From Acidobacteriota bacterium (GTDB lineage: Bacteria; Actinomycetota; Actinomycetes; Actinomycetales; Microbacteriaceae), in the NCBI GenBank assembly GCA_019352055.1, contig JABBOB010000004.1, forward strand, positions 36,212 through 100,211: DNA of 64,000 nucleotides, in the 5' to 3' direction. The notes under the pieces are model-generated. The model was not told the DNA's origin. It saw only the letters and a list, made by a program, of their open reading frames with translations, and searched no databases. Of this stretch, positions 50,103 to 59,496 are shown in pieces. The position numbers and the translations under genes were made by a program. Every line of letters starts with the position of its first letter. Position 1 is the first letter of the stretch.

Positions 50103-51230
50103 GTGACCGTGACCGGGCCCCTCGTCGGCGTGAGGAGCGGCGAGCTCGGCCTCGGGGCCCGGCTGGCCCACCCGGGCGCCCGGCGCTGGTACGCAGGCGC
50201 GTCCGTCGGGCTCGCCTACCAGGCCTTCCTCGTCGTCGCGGTCTGGTCGGCGCCCGCCGGCGGGCTCGGCGCTCGGGTGATCGCGACGGCGTGCCTGGCC
50301 GCCTTCTACCTGCTGTACCTGACGGTGCCGCCGATCGTCTGGCCGGAGCGGGAGGCGGTGCGGGTCGGCAGCACCGTCGGCCTGCTGCTGGTCTCCGGCC
50401 TGCTCTTCCTCCCGGTCGGGGCGGTGGCGGCGTGGACCTGGCTGCTCGTGCTCGTCGTCGCGGCCTTCACCTGGTCGTCGCAGACGGCCGCGATGCTCTT
50501 CGTCGGGCTCGTCACGGTCCTGGCGGTCGCGCTGGCCGCGCTGCTGGGATGGCCCGACTCGATCTCGGCGGCACCGTGGGTGACGCTGTCCGTCGGGGTG
50601 CTGATGGTCGCGTTCGGTCACCAGGTCCGGCAGGTCGTGCAGCTCCGGGCCGCCCACGCGCAGATCGCGCTCCTCGCCATCGATGAGGAGCGCGCCCGCT
50701 TCTCCCGCGACCTGCACGATTCGCTCGGGCACTCGCTCACCGTCGTCGCCGTGAAGTCGGAGCTGGCCGGGAAGCTGGTCGTGCGCGATCCGGCCGCCGC
50801 GCGGCGCGAGATCGCCGACATCGAGCGGCTGGCCAGGCAGGCGCTCGCCGACCTGCGTGCCGCGGTCGCGGGATTCCGTGGTGTGACGCTGGAGGGCGAG
50901 CTCGACGCGGCGCGCGAGGCCCTCGCCGCCGGTGGGGTGGCGCTCGAGGTGCCCTCGCCGGCCTCCGTCGTCCGGCCCGACCTGCGGCCCGTGTTCGCCT
51001 GGGCCGTGCGCGAGGGCGTCACGAACGTCCTCCGGCACGCGGACGCCTCCACCTGCACCATCGCGCTCACGCGCACGGGGTTGCGGATCCGCGACGACGG
51101 TCGCGGTGCGCCCCCGAGCGGCAGCGGATCGGGCCTGCGCGGTCTCGCGGAGCGGGCCGCTGCGGAGGGCGCTCGACTGGATGCGGGACCTCGCGCCCAA
51201 GGCGGCTTCGAGCTGCGGGTGCAGCGGTGA
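50103..51230 (+). CDS. sensor histidine kinase (HisKA_3 type)
   Basis: IDEERARFSRDLHDSLGHSLTVVAVKSELAGKL; leaderless GTG 7 nt after TAGCGT. Confidence 0.9.
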   Translation: MTVTGPLVGVRSGELGLGARLAHPGARRWYAGASVGLAYQAFLVVAVWSAPAGGLGARVIATACLAAFYLLYLTVPPIVWPEREAVRVGSTVGLLLVSGLLFLPVGAVAAWTWLLVLVVAAFTWSSQTAAMLFVGLVTVLAVALAALLGWPDSISAAPWVTLSVGVLMVAFGHQVRQVVQLRAAHAQIALLAIDEERARFSRDLHDSLGHSLTVVAVKSELAGKLVVRDPAAARREIADIERLARQALADLRAAVAGFRGVTLEGELDAAREALAAGGVALEVPSPASVVRPDLRPVFAWAVREGVTNVLRHADASTCTIALTRTGLRIRDDGRGAPPSGSGSGLRGLAERAAAEGARLDAGPRAQGGFELRVQR

Positions 51231-51838
51231 TCCGACTGCTCGTCGCCGACGACCAGGCCCTGGTCCGGGGCGCGCTGGCGAGCCTGCTGGGGCTGGAGCG
51301 CGATCTCGAGGTCGTCGCCCAGGTCGGCCGTGGCGACGAGGTGCTCGAGGCCGCGATCCGGACGGGCGCGGACGTCGCCCTGCTCGACGTCGAGATGCCC
51401 GGCGCCGACGGCATCGCAGCGGCTCGGGCGCTCGCGGCGGAGCTGCCGTCCTGCCGGAGCCTCATCGTCACCACGTTCGGGCGCCCCGGCTACCTGCGGC
51501 TCGCCCTCGAGGCGGGCGCCTCCGGGTTCGTGGTGAAGGACACCCCGTCGGCGACGCTCGCAGCGGTGGTGCGCCGCATCGCCGCCGGGGAGCGCGTCGT
51601 CGACCCCGCGCTCGCCGCCGAGTCCCTCGCGGTCGGTGCCTCTCCGCTCAGCGGGAGGGAGCGCGACGTGCTGCTCGCCTTCCGCGACGACGGCGCGGCC
51701 CCCGCGGTCGCCCGGCGCCTGCACCTCTCCGAAGGCACGGTCCGGAACCACCTCTCCGCGGCGATCGGGAAGACGGGCACGCGCAACGCGGCCGAGGCGG
51801 TCCGCGTCGCTGCGGAGCGGGGCTGGCTGCTGGCCTGA
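51227..51838 (+). CDS. NarL/LuxR-family response regulator
   Basis: IRLLVADDQALVRGALASLLGLERDLEVVAQVG...LLDVEMPGADG...LHLSEGTVRNHLSAAIGKTGTRNAAEAVR. Confidence 0.95.
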   Translation: MIRLLVADDQALVRGALASLLGLERDLEVVAQVGRGDEVLEAAIRTGADVALLDVEMPGADGIAAARALAAELPSCRSLIVTTFGRPGYLRLALEAGASGFVVKDTPSATLAAVVRRIAAGERVVDPALAAESLAVGASPLSGRERDVLLAFRDDGAAPAVARRLHLSEGTVRNHLSAAIGKTGTRNAAEAVRVAAERGWLLA

Positions 51839-51859
51839 ACAGCGCGGGGACGACTCGGT

Positions 51860-52957
51860 TCAGTCCTCCGGCAGCGCGCTGATCTCCGCCTCGGCGAGCA
51901 GCGCGAGGTCACGGAGGACGCTCGGGTCGACGTCTCGCGGATCGTGCGGCTTCAGGTCGAAGACGCAGAGCGTGCCGACGCGGTAGCCGTCCATGGACTC
52001 GATGGGGTGCGCCGCGTAGAAGCGGACCGGGTGGTCGCCGCCGTGCACATGCGGATTCGTGTCCAGACGGTGGTCGTTCCAGGTGTCGGCGATGATCGTC
52101 GGCCCGGCGCTCCGGACGCTGATGGTGCAGATCGGCTGCTCGGCCGTGTCGCCGGGGGCACCCACGAATGCCAGGGTGCGCACGCGCCCGTGATCGAGCA
52201 GGTTCACCTGCGCGAACGGCACGTCGAAGGTGTTGCGGGCGAGGAGCACGACGCGCTCGAGGTGGGGCGTCACGCCCCCCAGCCGCTCGCTCATCCGATC
52301 CACCGCGTGCTGCCGCTCGGCTTCCGGATCGGGCCGGGCGCGCCGTTCGCTCGCGGTGCGGCCGGCGCCCAGCGAGGCCCGCTCGGCCGCCCTGTGCAGG
52401 AGGGCGGACACGAGGTCCGCGATCGGATCGGCCCGGGTCGCCCCGGGCTCGAGCAGGCCGTCGTGGCCGAGCTGCACCACGACCGAGGAGACGATCGAGC
52501 GGTCGAGGCCTCCCCAGGGCTCAGGGCCGGGCTCGTCGGGGCCGGAGCGGAGCCGCACGACCAGCACCCTGCTGGCCTCCGCCAGGGCCGGGATCACCTG
52601 GCGCGCCAGCTTCCCGACCCGTGCTGAGCGCCACCGCCCGGTCCGGCCCGCGTGCGGTTCGTGGACGAGCACCACCACGGCCTCGTACCGCCAGAGCCGC
52701 CACGCCTCCGTCGCGCCGGTGACGGCGTGCAGCACGGGAGCCAGATCCCAGACGACGTCGAGGTCCAGCCCGCGCCGGGTGCGGGCCGCGATCCGGTCCG
52801 CGAGCTGCTCCGTGAAGCGCCGCTGCGCGGGGTCGTCGGGTTCGTTGACGAACGAGCCGTCCCCGACGACGAGCACGCGCTGCACGGCCGTGCCCCGGCG
52901 GTGCAGCCGAGCCACCCCGATCCGGCGTCCGGAGGTCGCGCCCCGAGTTCCGACCAC
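51860..52957 (-). CDS. degenerate SGNH-like domain + GAF domain protein (paralog of 5852-7081)
   Basis: RVLVVGDGSFVNEP...RRARPDPEAERQHAVDR...FYAAHPIESMDGYRVGTLCVFD; start chosen at GTG with AGGAG SD, uncertain. Confidence 0.7.
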   Translation of the reverse strand: MVGTRGATSGRRIGVARLHRRGTAVQRVLVVGDGSFVNEPDDPAQRRFTEQLADRIAARTRRGLDLDVVWDLAPVLHAVTGATEAWRLWRYEAVVVLVHEPHAGRTGRWRSARVGKLARQVIPALAEASRVLVVRLRSGPDEPGPEPWGGLDRSIVSSVVVQLGHDGLLEPGATRADPIADLVSALLHRAAERASLGAGRTASERRARPDPEAERQHAVDRMSERLGGVTPHLERVVLLARNTFDVPFAQVNLLDHGRVRTLAFVGAPGDTAEQPICTISVRSAGPTIIADTWNDHRLDTNPHVHGGDHPVRFYAAHPIESMDGYRVGTLCVFDLKPHDPRDVDPSVLRDLALLAEAEISALPED

Positions 52958-52960
52958 GTC

Positions 52961-52982
52961 GCACGCTCCTGACTGAGCGTGC
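52961..52982 (-). promoter_or_regulatory. 8-bp perfect inverted repeat at the SD of the SGNH-GAF gene
   Basis: GCACGCTC-ctgact-GAGCGTGC; SD complement CTCCT at 52967-52971. Confidence 0.45.
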
Positions 52983-53042
52983 ATCCTCACGCACCAACCT
53001 GGGCGGTGCTGCGGGGACCGGCTCCGCAGGGAGGATGGGCGC

Positions 53043-53345
53043 ATGAGCGAGATCGTGCACGTCGTCCTGGTCGAGTGGCAGGACGGTGCCGACCCCGCGG
53101 CGGCGGACGCGCTCGTGGAGCGCCACCTCGTCCAGCTGCCCGGAGTGCACAGCGTCGATCACGGGCCCAGCATCAGCACGGAGGACCTCGAGGCCGGGTT
53201 CGACTGGGCCCTCGTGATCCGCTTCGCGGACCAGGGAGCGCTCGCCGCCTACCTCCCGCACCCCGAGCACGTCGTCGTGGGGCGGTACCTCGCAGCCCAC
53301 TCGGCACGACTGGTCGTGTTCGATCTCGTCTCCCCGGTGCGCTGA
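53043..53345 (+). CDS. Dabb (stress-responsive A/B barrel) domain protein
   Basis: MSEIVHVVLVEWQDGADPAAADALVERHLVQLPGVHSVDHG... Confidence 0.88.
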   Translation: MSEIVHVVLVEWQDGADPAAADALVERHLVQLPGVHSVDHGPSISTEDLEAGFDWALVIRFADQGALAAYLPHPEHVVVGRYLAAHSARLVVFDLVSPVR

Positions 53346-53357
53346 CGGCGCGCCCGG

Positions 53358-53960
53358 TCAGTGCGCGCGCGCGCGGCGCATCTCCGCGGCGAGCTCCGGG
53401 TTGCGGGCGTCCAGCTCGGCGATGATGCGCTCGGCCACCTCCGGCGCCTTGTTCTGGCTGAGCTTCGCGCGCGCGTCGAACCGGGTGACGCGCATCCGGA
53501 GGCCGACGGTGCCCTTCGCGATGCGGCGGGACTTCTCCTCGTTCAGCGAGAGGGAGCGGCCGTGCTCGAACGCGCCCTCGAAATGGTCGGTGAGGGACGA
53601 GAGCACCGCGAAGTTCTCCTCCTCGGAGAGGATCTCCGGTACCCCGTAGAGGTGCGCCGTGACGTGGTTCCAGGTGGGGACGTCGTCGCCCTCCGGGTAC
53701 CAGCTCGCGGAGACGTAGTCGTGCGGGCCCTGCACGACCACGAGGACCTCGTGCTCGCCGAGCTCGTGCAGCTGGTCGTCGGGCCGGCCGAAGTGGCTGA
53801 GGATCGTCAGCCCGTCGGCCTTCTCGTCCACCAGGGTCGGGTAGTGGGAGGCCACGAGGCCGTTCGCCGTGGCGGAGACGTAGGTCGCCCACGGGTTGCC
53901 GCGGACCAGCCTGGCGACCTCCAGCGGGTCGGTCATCAGGTAGGTCGGGGTGTGCCGCAT
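53358..53960 (-). CDS. FMN-binding negative transcriptional regulator (PaiB-like)
   Basis: NPWATYVSATANGLVASHYPTLVD...VVVQGPHDYVSASWYPEGDDVPTWNHVTAHLYG. Confidence 0.9.
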   Translation of the reverse strand: MRHTPTYLMTDPLEVARLVRGNPWATYVSATANGLVASHYPTLVDEKADGLTILSHFGRPDDQLHELGEHEVLVVVQGPHDYVSASWYPEGDDVPTWNHVTAHLYGVPEILSEEENFAVLSSLTDHFEGAFEHGRSLSLNEEKSRRIAKGTVGLRMRVTRFDARAKLSQNKAPEVAERIIAELDARNPELAAEMRRARAH

Positions 53961-54037
53961 GGGTGTCCTCCACGGATCGGGAACCGTGGAACGACGGTAC
54001 TGCCCGCCCGGCGGTCGAGCGGGGGAGCCGCGGGTGC

Positions 54038-54562
54038 TCAGCCCTGGAAGTCCTCCGGGTCGACCTCGTCGAGGAACCGGCGGAACTCCTCCACCTTCTC
54101 CTCTGCCTCCTCTGGCTCGGACGCGTCCTCGTCCTCGAGCACGCCCGCGTCCTCCAGCACCGACTCCGCGACGAACAGCGGAGCGCCGACGCGGGCGGCG
54201 AGCGCGATCCCGTCGGAGGGACGGCAGTCCAGCGTGACGGCGTCCTCCCGTGTCGCCAGCGTGAGCGCCGCGAAGAACGTGCCCTCCTCGATCCGGGTGA
54301 TGTCCACCCGGTCGACCGTCGCGCCGACGGTGTCGAGGAGGCGCTTCATCAGGTCGTGCGAGAGCGGACGCGGCGCCTCCTCGCCGCTCACCGCGATCGA
54401 GATGGACGCCGCCTCCTGCTCGCCGACCCAGATCGGGACGAGCGTGCGCGGACCGGAACCGCCGACGAGCGGCGTGAGCAGCACCACGGGCTGCCCGGCG
54501 CCGTCGACGGCGAGACCGAGCACACGGACGGGGACCACGTCGTTCAGGGTAGGCACCTCCAC
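54038..54562 (-). CDS. bifunctional nuclease (DUF151) family protein
   Basis: LVPIWVGEQEAASISIAVSGEEAPRPLSHDLMKRLLDTVG...LDCRPSDGIALAARVGAPLF. Confidence 0.92.
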   Translation of the reverse strand: MEVPTLNDVVPVRVLGLAVDGAGQPVVLLTPLVGGSGPRTLVPIWVGEQEAASISIAVSGEEAPRPLSHDLMKRLLDTVGATVDRVDITRIEEGTFFAALTLATREDAVTLDCRPSDGIALAARVGAPLFVAESVLEDAGVLEDEDASEPEEAEEKVEEFRRFLDEVDPEDFQG

Positions 54563-54586
54563 CCGGAACGGCCGGAACCCGTCCCG

Positions 54587-55462
54587 TCAGCCGTCGGTCG
54601 CGATCCGGTCGGCCTCCGCGCCGGCGGCATCGGCCTCGTCGCGCGCCGTCGCGGCCGCGGACTCGGCTTCGCCGTGCGCCTGCTCGGCCGCGTCCAGCCG
54701 GGTCCGCAGCTCCTCGATCCGCTTCCGGAGGTCGGCGGCATCACGTCGCCGGTCCTCGGCGATCGCCGCGGCGTCGCGGGCGGTCGCCGCGCTCCTCGCG
54801 GCCCGACCCTCCGCCTCCGCGATGCGCCGCTCCCACTCCTCGGCCGCACGCCCGGCGGCGCCCTCGTCCTCGGTGTCCGGCGACCCGTGGCCGTCCCGGC
54901 GGCCCGAGCGGGACCGGTGCGCCGCTCCCGCTGCGCCGCCCGCGACCGCGCCGTCCAGATCGACCGGATCGAGCCCGTCGGCATCCAGCGCGCGAACGAG
55001 CCGGCCGGTGCGCACCGCGGCGGCGGCGGCGGGGCTCGCCAGCGCGGCGCGCAGCGTCTGCTGCACCTCCTCCAGCACGCCTTCGCCGACGCGCTGCCCC
55101 ACCCCCTCCGCTCGGGACGCCGCCGTTCGGGCCACCTCGGTGAGGAGCGAGCGCCGCTCCGCAGCCAGCTCGCGAAGGCGGTCCCGATCAGCGGCGACCT
55201 GCGCCCGGCGCAGCTCGTCCCCGAGCTCGAGGACACGGTCCAGGTCCTCCGGCGCCTCCCGGACGAGGAGGTCCACCAGCCAGGCGGAGACCGAGGGCTT
55301 CGGGAGCGCGCCGATCCGGGCGGCGAGATCCCGATCGCCGTCGGCGCGGGCCGTCTTCGCGCGGGCGTGCCGCTCGGCGGTGAACCTGCCGAGCGGCACC
55401 GACAGCAGCTCCACCGCGGCCGCGGCCAGTGCGTCGCTGCCCGACGCCTCCGTCGCGGCGAT
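54587..55462 (-). CDS. hypothetical coiled-coil protein (possible AUC start; alternative GTG at 55414)
   Basis: ...AAAAVELLSVPLGRFTAERHARAKTARADGDRDLAARI; SD AGGAG sits 6 nt upstream of ATC at 55460-55462. Confidence 0.6.
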   Translation of the reverse strand: MAATEASGSDALAAAAVELLSVPLGRFTAERHARAKTARADGDRDLAARIGALPKPSVSAWLVDLLVREAPEDLDRVLELGDELRRAQVAADRDRLRELAAERRSLLTEVARTAASRAEGVGQRVGEGVLEEVQQTLRAALASPAAAAAVRTGRLVRALDADGLDPVDLDGAVAGGAAGAAHRSRSGRRDGHGSPDTEDEGAAGRAAEEWERRIAEAEGRAARSAATARDAAAIAEDRRRDAADLRKRIEELRTRLDAAEQAHGEAESAAATARDEADAAGAEADRIATDG

Positions 55463-55471
55463 CGGGGGCTC

Positions 55472-55672
55472 CTACGACTCCGCGCGGAGCTGCTTCTTGG
55501 CGGCCCGCTGGGCGAGCACCGACACGTAGTCGTGCACCGGGCGGTTCTTCAGCTCGTCGACCTCGGCACGCACGACCCGTTCGACCTCCGCGGGGTCCTT
55601 GCCCGGGAACTTCCGCCGCAGCGCGTCGGTCACCTCGCGGACGACCTGCTCGGGCTCGAACTCTGACGCCAT
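55472..55672 (-). CDS. small conserved protein (three-helix fold likely)
   Basis: MASEFEPEQVVREVTDALRRKFPGKDPAEVERVVRAEVDELKNRPVHDYVSVLAQRAAKKQLRAES; leaderless ATG 6 nt after TATGTT. Confidence 0.8.
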   Translation of the reverse strand: MASEFEPEQVVREVTDALRRKFPGKDPAEVERVVRAEVDELKNRPVHDYVSVLAQRAAKKQLRAES

Positions 55673-55740
55673 GCCCGGAACATAGATGGTCGACATGAAC
55701 GATCCGGCTCGGGGGGCCTCGCCGGGCCCGCAGCGGCGTG

Positions 55741-57597
55741 TCAGGCGTAGTCGGCCAGGTCGTGCTGCAGCTTCCGCAGCCGCCGTGCGAGGGGGGCGGG
55801 CAGGTTCCCGTCGAACCGCCCGAAGTGCTGCTCGATCCGCCGCGCCTCGCTCCGCCATCCGCGCGGGTCGAGGGTGAGCATCGTCCGGACGGCCGCGTCC
55901 GACAGATCCAGTCCGGCCAGGTCCAGGTCGTGGCGGCGCGGCAGCAGGCCGATCGGCGACACGGCCGCGCCCACCTCGTGCTCGAGCCGACGGACGATCC
56001 AGTCGAGGACGCGGATGTTGTCCCCGAACCCAGGCCACACGTAGCGGCCCTCGTCGTCCTTGCGGAACCAGTTGACGCGGAACACCCGTGGAGCGTGCCG
56101 GCCGAGACGGCCGCCGATCTCCAGCCAGTGCGCCCAGTGGTCCGCCATGTCGTAGCCGCAGAAAGGCAGCATCGCGAACGGGTCGAACCGCAGCTCGCCG
56201 ACCGGTCCCTCCGCTGCGGCCGTCTGCTCGCTGGCGATGGTCGCACCCATGAACACGCCGTCGGTCCAGTCCGCCGCCTCGCTGACGAGCGGGACGTTCG
56301 AGGCTCGTCTGCCGCCGAACACGATCGCGTCGATCGGGACCCCGTCGAGGGTGTCCCAGTCGCTCGAGATGGTGGGGCACTGATCCGCGGGGCTGGTGAA
56401 CCGGGCGTTCGGGTGCGCCGCCGGGCGACCGCTCGCAGGCGTCCACGGCAGGCCGCGCCAGTCGGTCAGCTCGGCCGGCGGCTCGGGGGTCCTCCCCTCC
56501 CACCACACGTCGCCCTCGGGCGTCAGCGCGACGTTGGTGAAGATCGTGTTCGATCGCATCGTCGCCATCGCGGTCGGGTTCGTCGTCTCGCCCGTGCCCG
56601 GGGCGACGCCGAAGAAGCCCGCCTCCGGGTTGATCGCCCAGAGCCGACCGTCCTCCCCGGGGCGCAGCCAGGCGATGTCGTCGCCGATCGTCTCGACCTT
56701 CCAGCCCGGGCGGGAGGGGGTGAGCATGGCGAAGTTCGTCTTCCCGCAGGCGGAGGGGAACGCGGCGGCGATGTGATGGGTGCGGCCCGCGGGGGAGGTG
56801 AGGCGGAGCAGCAGCATGTGCTCGGCGAGCCAGCCCTCCTCGCGCGCCATCACCGACGCGATGCGGAGGGCGAAGCACTTCTTGGCCAGCAGGGCGTTGC
56901 CGCCGTACCCGGATCCGTAGGACCAGATCTCCCGCGTCTCGGGGAAGTGGGCGATGATCTTCACCGCGTTCGACGGCCACGGCACGTCGGGCAGCGCTGC
57001 CCCGTCGTCGGCGACGAGGGGCATCCCGACCGTGTGCGCCGCGGGCACCCACTCGGTGTCCGGGCCGATCGCCGCGAGCGCCGCGGCTCCCATCCGCGTC
57101 ATGATCCGCGTGGACAGCACGACGTAGGGCGAGTCCGTCACCTGCACGCCGAGCTGCGAGATCGCGCCGCCGAGGGGGCCCATCGAGAACGGGACGACGT
57201 ACATCGTGCGGCCGCGCATGGCGCCGGCGAACCGTGCCCCGAGCTCCTCGCGCATCGCCGCGGGATCGCGCCAGTTGTTCGTGGGGCCCGCATCCGCCTC
57301 CCGCTCGGCGCAGATGAAGGTGCGGTCCTCGACGCGGGCCACGTCGTCGGGGTCGCTGCGCGCCAGGTGGCTGCCCGGTCGCAGCTCCGGGTCGAGCGGG
57401 ATGAGCGACCCCGCGCGCACCATCTCGTCCGTGATGCGCTGCCGCTCCGCCTCCGAGCCGTCGATCCAGACGATCCGGTCCGGCTGCGCGAGGACGCGCA
57501 TGTCACGCACCCAGGATTCGAGCGCCTGCCGTCCACGAGGACCGCCGGTCCGCAGGGACGGCCCGGGCAGGGCCGGGCTGAAGGTCGAGGGGGTCAT
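55741..57597 (-). CDS. pckG: phosphoenolpyruvate carboxykinase (GTP)
   Basis: [35 protein letters not shown]...[13 protein letters not shown]... Confidence 0.97.
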   Translation of the reverse strand: MTPSTFSPALPGPSLRTGGPRGRQALESWVRDMRVLAQPDRIVWIDGSEAERQRITDEMVRAGSLIPLDPELRPGSHLARSDPDDVARVEDRTFICAEREADAGPTNNWRDPAAMREELGARFAGAMRGRTMYVVPFSMGPLGGAISQLGVQVTDSPYVVLSTRIMTRMGAAALAAIGPDTEWVPAAHTVGMPLVADDGAALPDVPWPSNAVKIIAHFPETREIWSYGSGYGGNALLAKKCFALRIASVMAREEGWLAEHMLLLRLTSPAGRTHHIAAAFPSACGKTNFAMLTPSRPGWKVETIGDDIAWLRPGEDGRLWAINPEAGFFGVAPGTGETTNPTAMATMRSNTIFTNVALTPEGDVWWEGRTPEPPAELTDWRGLPWTPASGRPAAHPNARFTSPADQCPTISSDWDTLDGVPIDAIVFGGRRASNVPLVSEAADWTDGVFMGATIASEQTAAAEGPVGELRFDPFAMLPFCGYDMADHWAHWLEIGGRLGRHAPRVFRVNWFRKDDEGRYVWPGFGDNIRVLDWIVRRLEHEVGAAVSPIGLLPRRHDLDLAGLDLSDAAVRTMLTLDPRGWRSEARRIEQHFGRFDGNLPAPLARRLRKLQHDLADYA

Positions 57598-57620
57598 CCA
57601 CGTCTCCGATCGAGGAGGGG

Positions 57621-57649
57621 CCTTCCTCCAGCCTGGAGCTGGAGGAGGG
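57621..57649. promoter_or_regulatory. 12-bp inverted repeat in pckG 5' region (operator or leader hairpin)
   Basis: CCTTCCTCCAGC-ctgga-GCTGGAGGAGGG. Confidence 0.45.
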
Positions 57650-57672
57650 CGGATCACCAGGACTACGGTGTG

Positions 57673-57690
57673 GAAGATCGATCGATCTTC
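57673..57690. promoter_or_regulatory. 18-bp perfect palindrome at the predicted TSS of the RamB-like gene
   Basis: GAAGATCGATCGATCTTC, 3 nt after TACGGT (57664-57669). Confidence 0.6.
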
Positions 57691-57706
57691 ACGAGATGGG
57701 AACCGC

Positions 57707-59131
57707 ATGGATCCGCTGCTGGTCGGTCGGCATCTCCGCGCGAGGCGTCGAGCCGCGAGCCTGACGCTGGACGAGCTGAGCGATCGTGTCGGCATCGCGC
57801 CCAGCCAGCTCTCGATGTTCGAGAACGGGCGGCGCGAGCCGAGGCTCTCGCAGCTCGACGCGCTCGCGGTCGCCCTGGGGGCGTCCGTGCAGGACCTCCT
57901 CTCCGCCGAGGCGCCCGATCCGCGGTCCGCGCTCGAGGTGGAGCTCGAGCGCTACCAGCGCGATCCGCTCTACACGGACCTGCGCCTGCCCACCGTCCAG
58001 GCGAGCCGCGCGCTGCCGCAGGCCGTGCTGGAGTCGATCGTCGGCCTGCACCGTGAGCTGCGGCGGCGGGCGGCGGCCGCGATCGCGACGCCGGAGGAGG
58101 CGCGGCGCGCGAACACCGAGCTGCGGCTGTGGCTGCGGGGGCAGGACCACCACCTGGAGTCGTTCGAGCGGGAGGCCGATCGCCTGTGCGCGGTCGTGGG
58201 TCACACGGGGGGCGCGCTCACGCATCACACGGTCACGAGGATGGCGCGGCACCTCGGCTTCTCGCTCATCCACGTGAACGACCTGCCGCACTCGACCCGG
58301 TCGGTGATCGACCTCGAGAACATGCGCATCTACCTCCCGCCCGCCTCCATCCCGGGTGGCCACGGCCTCCGCGCGCTCGCGCTGCAGGCCATGGCCCATC
58401 GCGTGCTGGGACATCGGGAGCCGAAGGACTATGCGGAGTTCCTCCGCCAGCGGCTCGAGATCAACTACTTCGCCGCCGCCTGCCTCATGCCCGAGGAGGC
58501 GAGCGTGAGGTTCCTGCGCGACGCGAAGCAGCGGCGCGACCTCGCGATCGAGGACTTCCGTGACGCGTTCGGGGTCACTCACGAGGCGGCGGCGCTGCGG
58601 CTGATGAACCTGGCGACGGTGCACCTCGGCATGCCCCTGCACTTCCTTCGGGTGCGCGACGACGGAGCGATCCTCAAGGCCTACGAGAACGACGGGCTGC
58701 CCTTGCCGGCCGACGTCTCGGGATCGGTCGAAGGCCAGCTGGTCCATCCCGCGTGGGCGGCGCGGGCGGCGTTCGAGCGCACCAACCGGACGACCGAGTT
58801 CTACCAGCTCACGGACACCCCCGCCGGCACGTTCTGGTGCTCGACGCAGACGGGCACGTCGGCCAGCGAGGAGTTCTCGATCACCGTCGGCGTGCGGTTC
58901 GCCGACTCGAAGTGGTTCCGTGGGCGCGACACGGTCGCGCGGGCGGACGCCCGGATCGCCCGTTCGCCGCGCAGCGACGGGGAGGCGGCGCTCGCCGAGC
59001 GATGGAGCGGTCGGGCATGGCCGAGCGCCAAGCTGCACGCGCAGATCCTGGCGGCACTGCCGAGCGGCACCTTCCCCGGGGTCGACGAGGCCGAGGTGCA
59101 CCGCTTCCTCGACGCCCACGCCCGGACCTGA
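57707..59131 (+). CDS. RamB/ScfR-type regulator (XRE HTH + IrrE-like domain + C-terminal short-chain-fatty-acid regulator domain)
   Basis: [40 protein letters not shown]...ALAHR-like segment [40 protein letters not shown]. Confidence 0.9.
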   Translation: MDPLLVGRHLRARRRAASLTLDELSDRVGIAPSQLSMFENGRREPRLSQLDALAVALGASVQDLLSAEAPDPRSALEVELERYQRDPLYTDLRLPTVQASRALPQAVLESIVGLHRELRRRAAAAIATPEEARRANTELRLWLRGQDHHLESFEREADRLCAVVGHTGGALTHHTVTRMARHLGFSLIHVNDLPHSTRSVIDLENMRIYLPPASIPGGHGLRALALQAMAHRVLGHREPKDYAEFLRQRLEINYFAAACLMPEEASVRFLRDAKQRRDLAIEDFRDAFGVTHEAAALRLMNLATVHLGMPLHFLRVRDDGAILKAYENDGLPLPADVSGSVEGQLVHPAWAARAAFERTNRTTEFYQLTDTPAGTFWCSTQTGTSASEEFSITVGVRFADSKWFRGRDTVARADARIARSPRSDGEAALAERWSGRAWPSAKLHAQILAALPSGTFPGVDEAEVHRFLDAHART

Positions 59132-59143
59132 CGCGGGCTCGGA

Positions 59144-59299
59144 TCAGTGACGCGGCATCGTCGTGCCGCACCACGCGCAGGTCCAGTAGCGGTGGCGCCC
59201 GCTGCCGACCGGCAGCAGGGCGACGGTGCACTCGGGACACGGGGGGCTCATCCGGATCTCGTCGATGGAACGGGTCGCGGAGGTGAGGGAGGGGGTCAT
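59144..59299 (-). CDS. 51-aa putative zinc-ribbon protein (not in ORF track)
   Basis: MTPSLTSATRSIDEIRMSPPCPECTVALLPVGSGRHRYWTCAWCGTTMPRH; CPEC and CAWC knuckles; GAAAGG SD. Confidence 0.7.
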   Translation of the reverse strand: MTPSLTSATRSIDEIRMSPPCPECTVALLPVGSGRHRYWTCAWCGTTMPRH

Positions 59300-59371
59300 C
59301 GGTGACCTTTCGTTCGAGTTCGCGGTCCAGCCTCCGCGGCGATGGCGTCGTCGCGCTCGCTCGGCGCCGCT

Positions 59372-59389
59372 GAAGATGACCTGATCTTC
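59372..59389. promoter_or_regulatory. second GAAGAT-N6-ATCTTC palindrome, in zinc-ribbon/IclR divergent region
   Basis: GAAGATgacctgATCTTC, same half-sites as 57673-57690. Confidence 0.5.
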
Positions 59390-59496
59390 CGGTCGGGCGA
59401 AGGAGATGACGGTCTTCCGAGGAGCCCTGGGGCGCTACCGTTGCGGTGAACGGAACAGCGGGCCGATCCGCTCTCCGTGGGCAGTGGGGGCGGACG

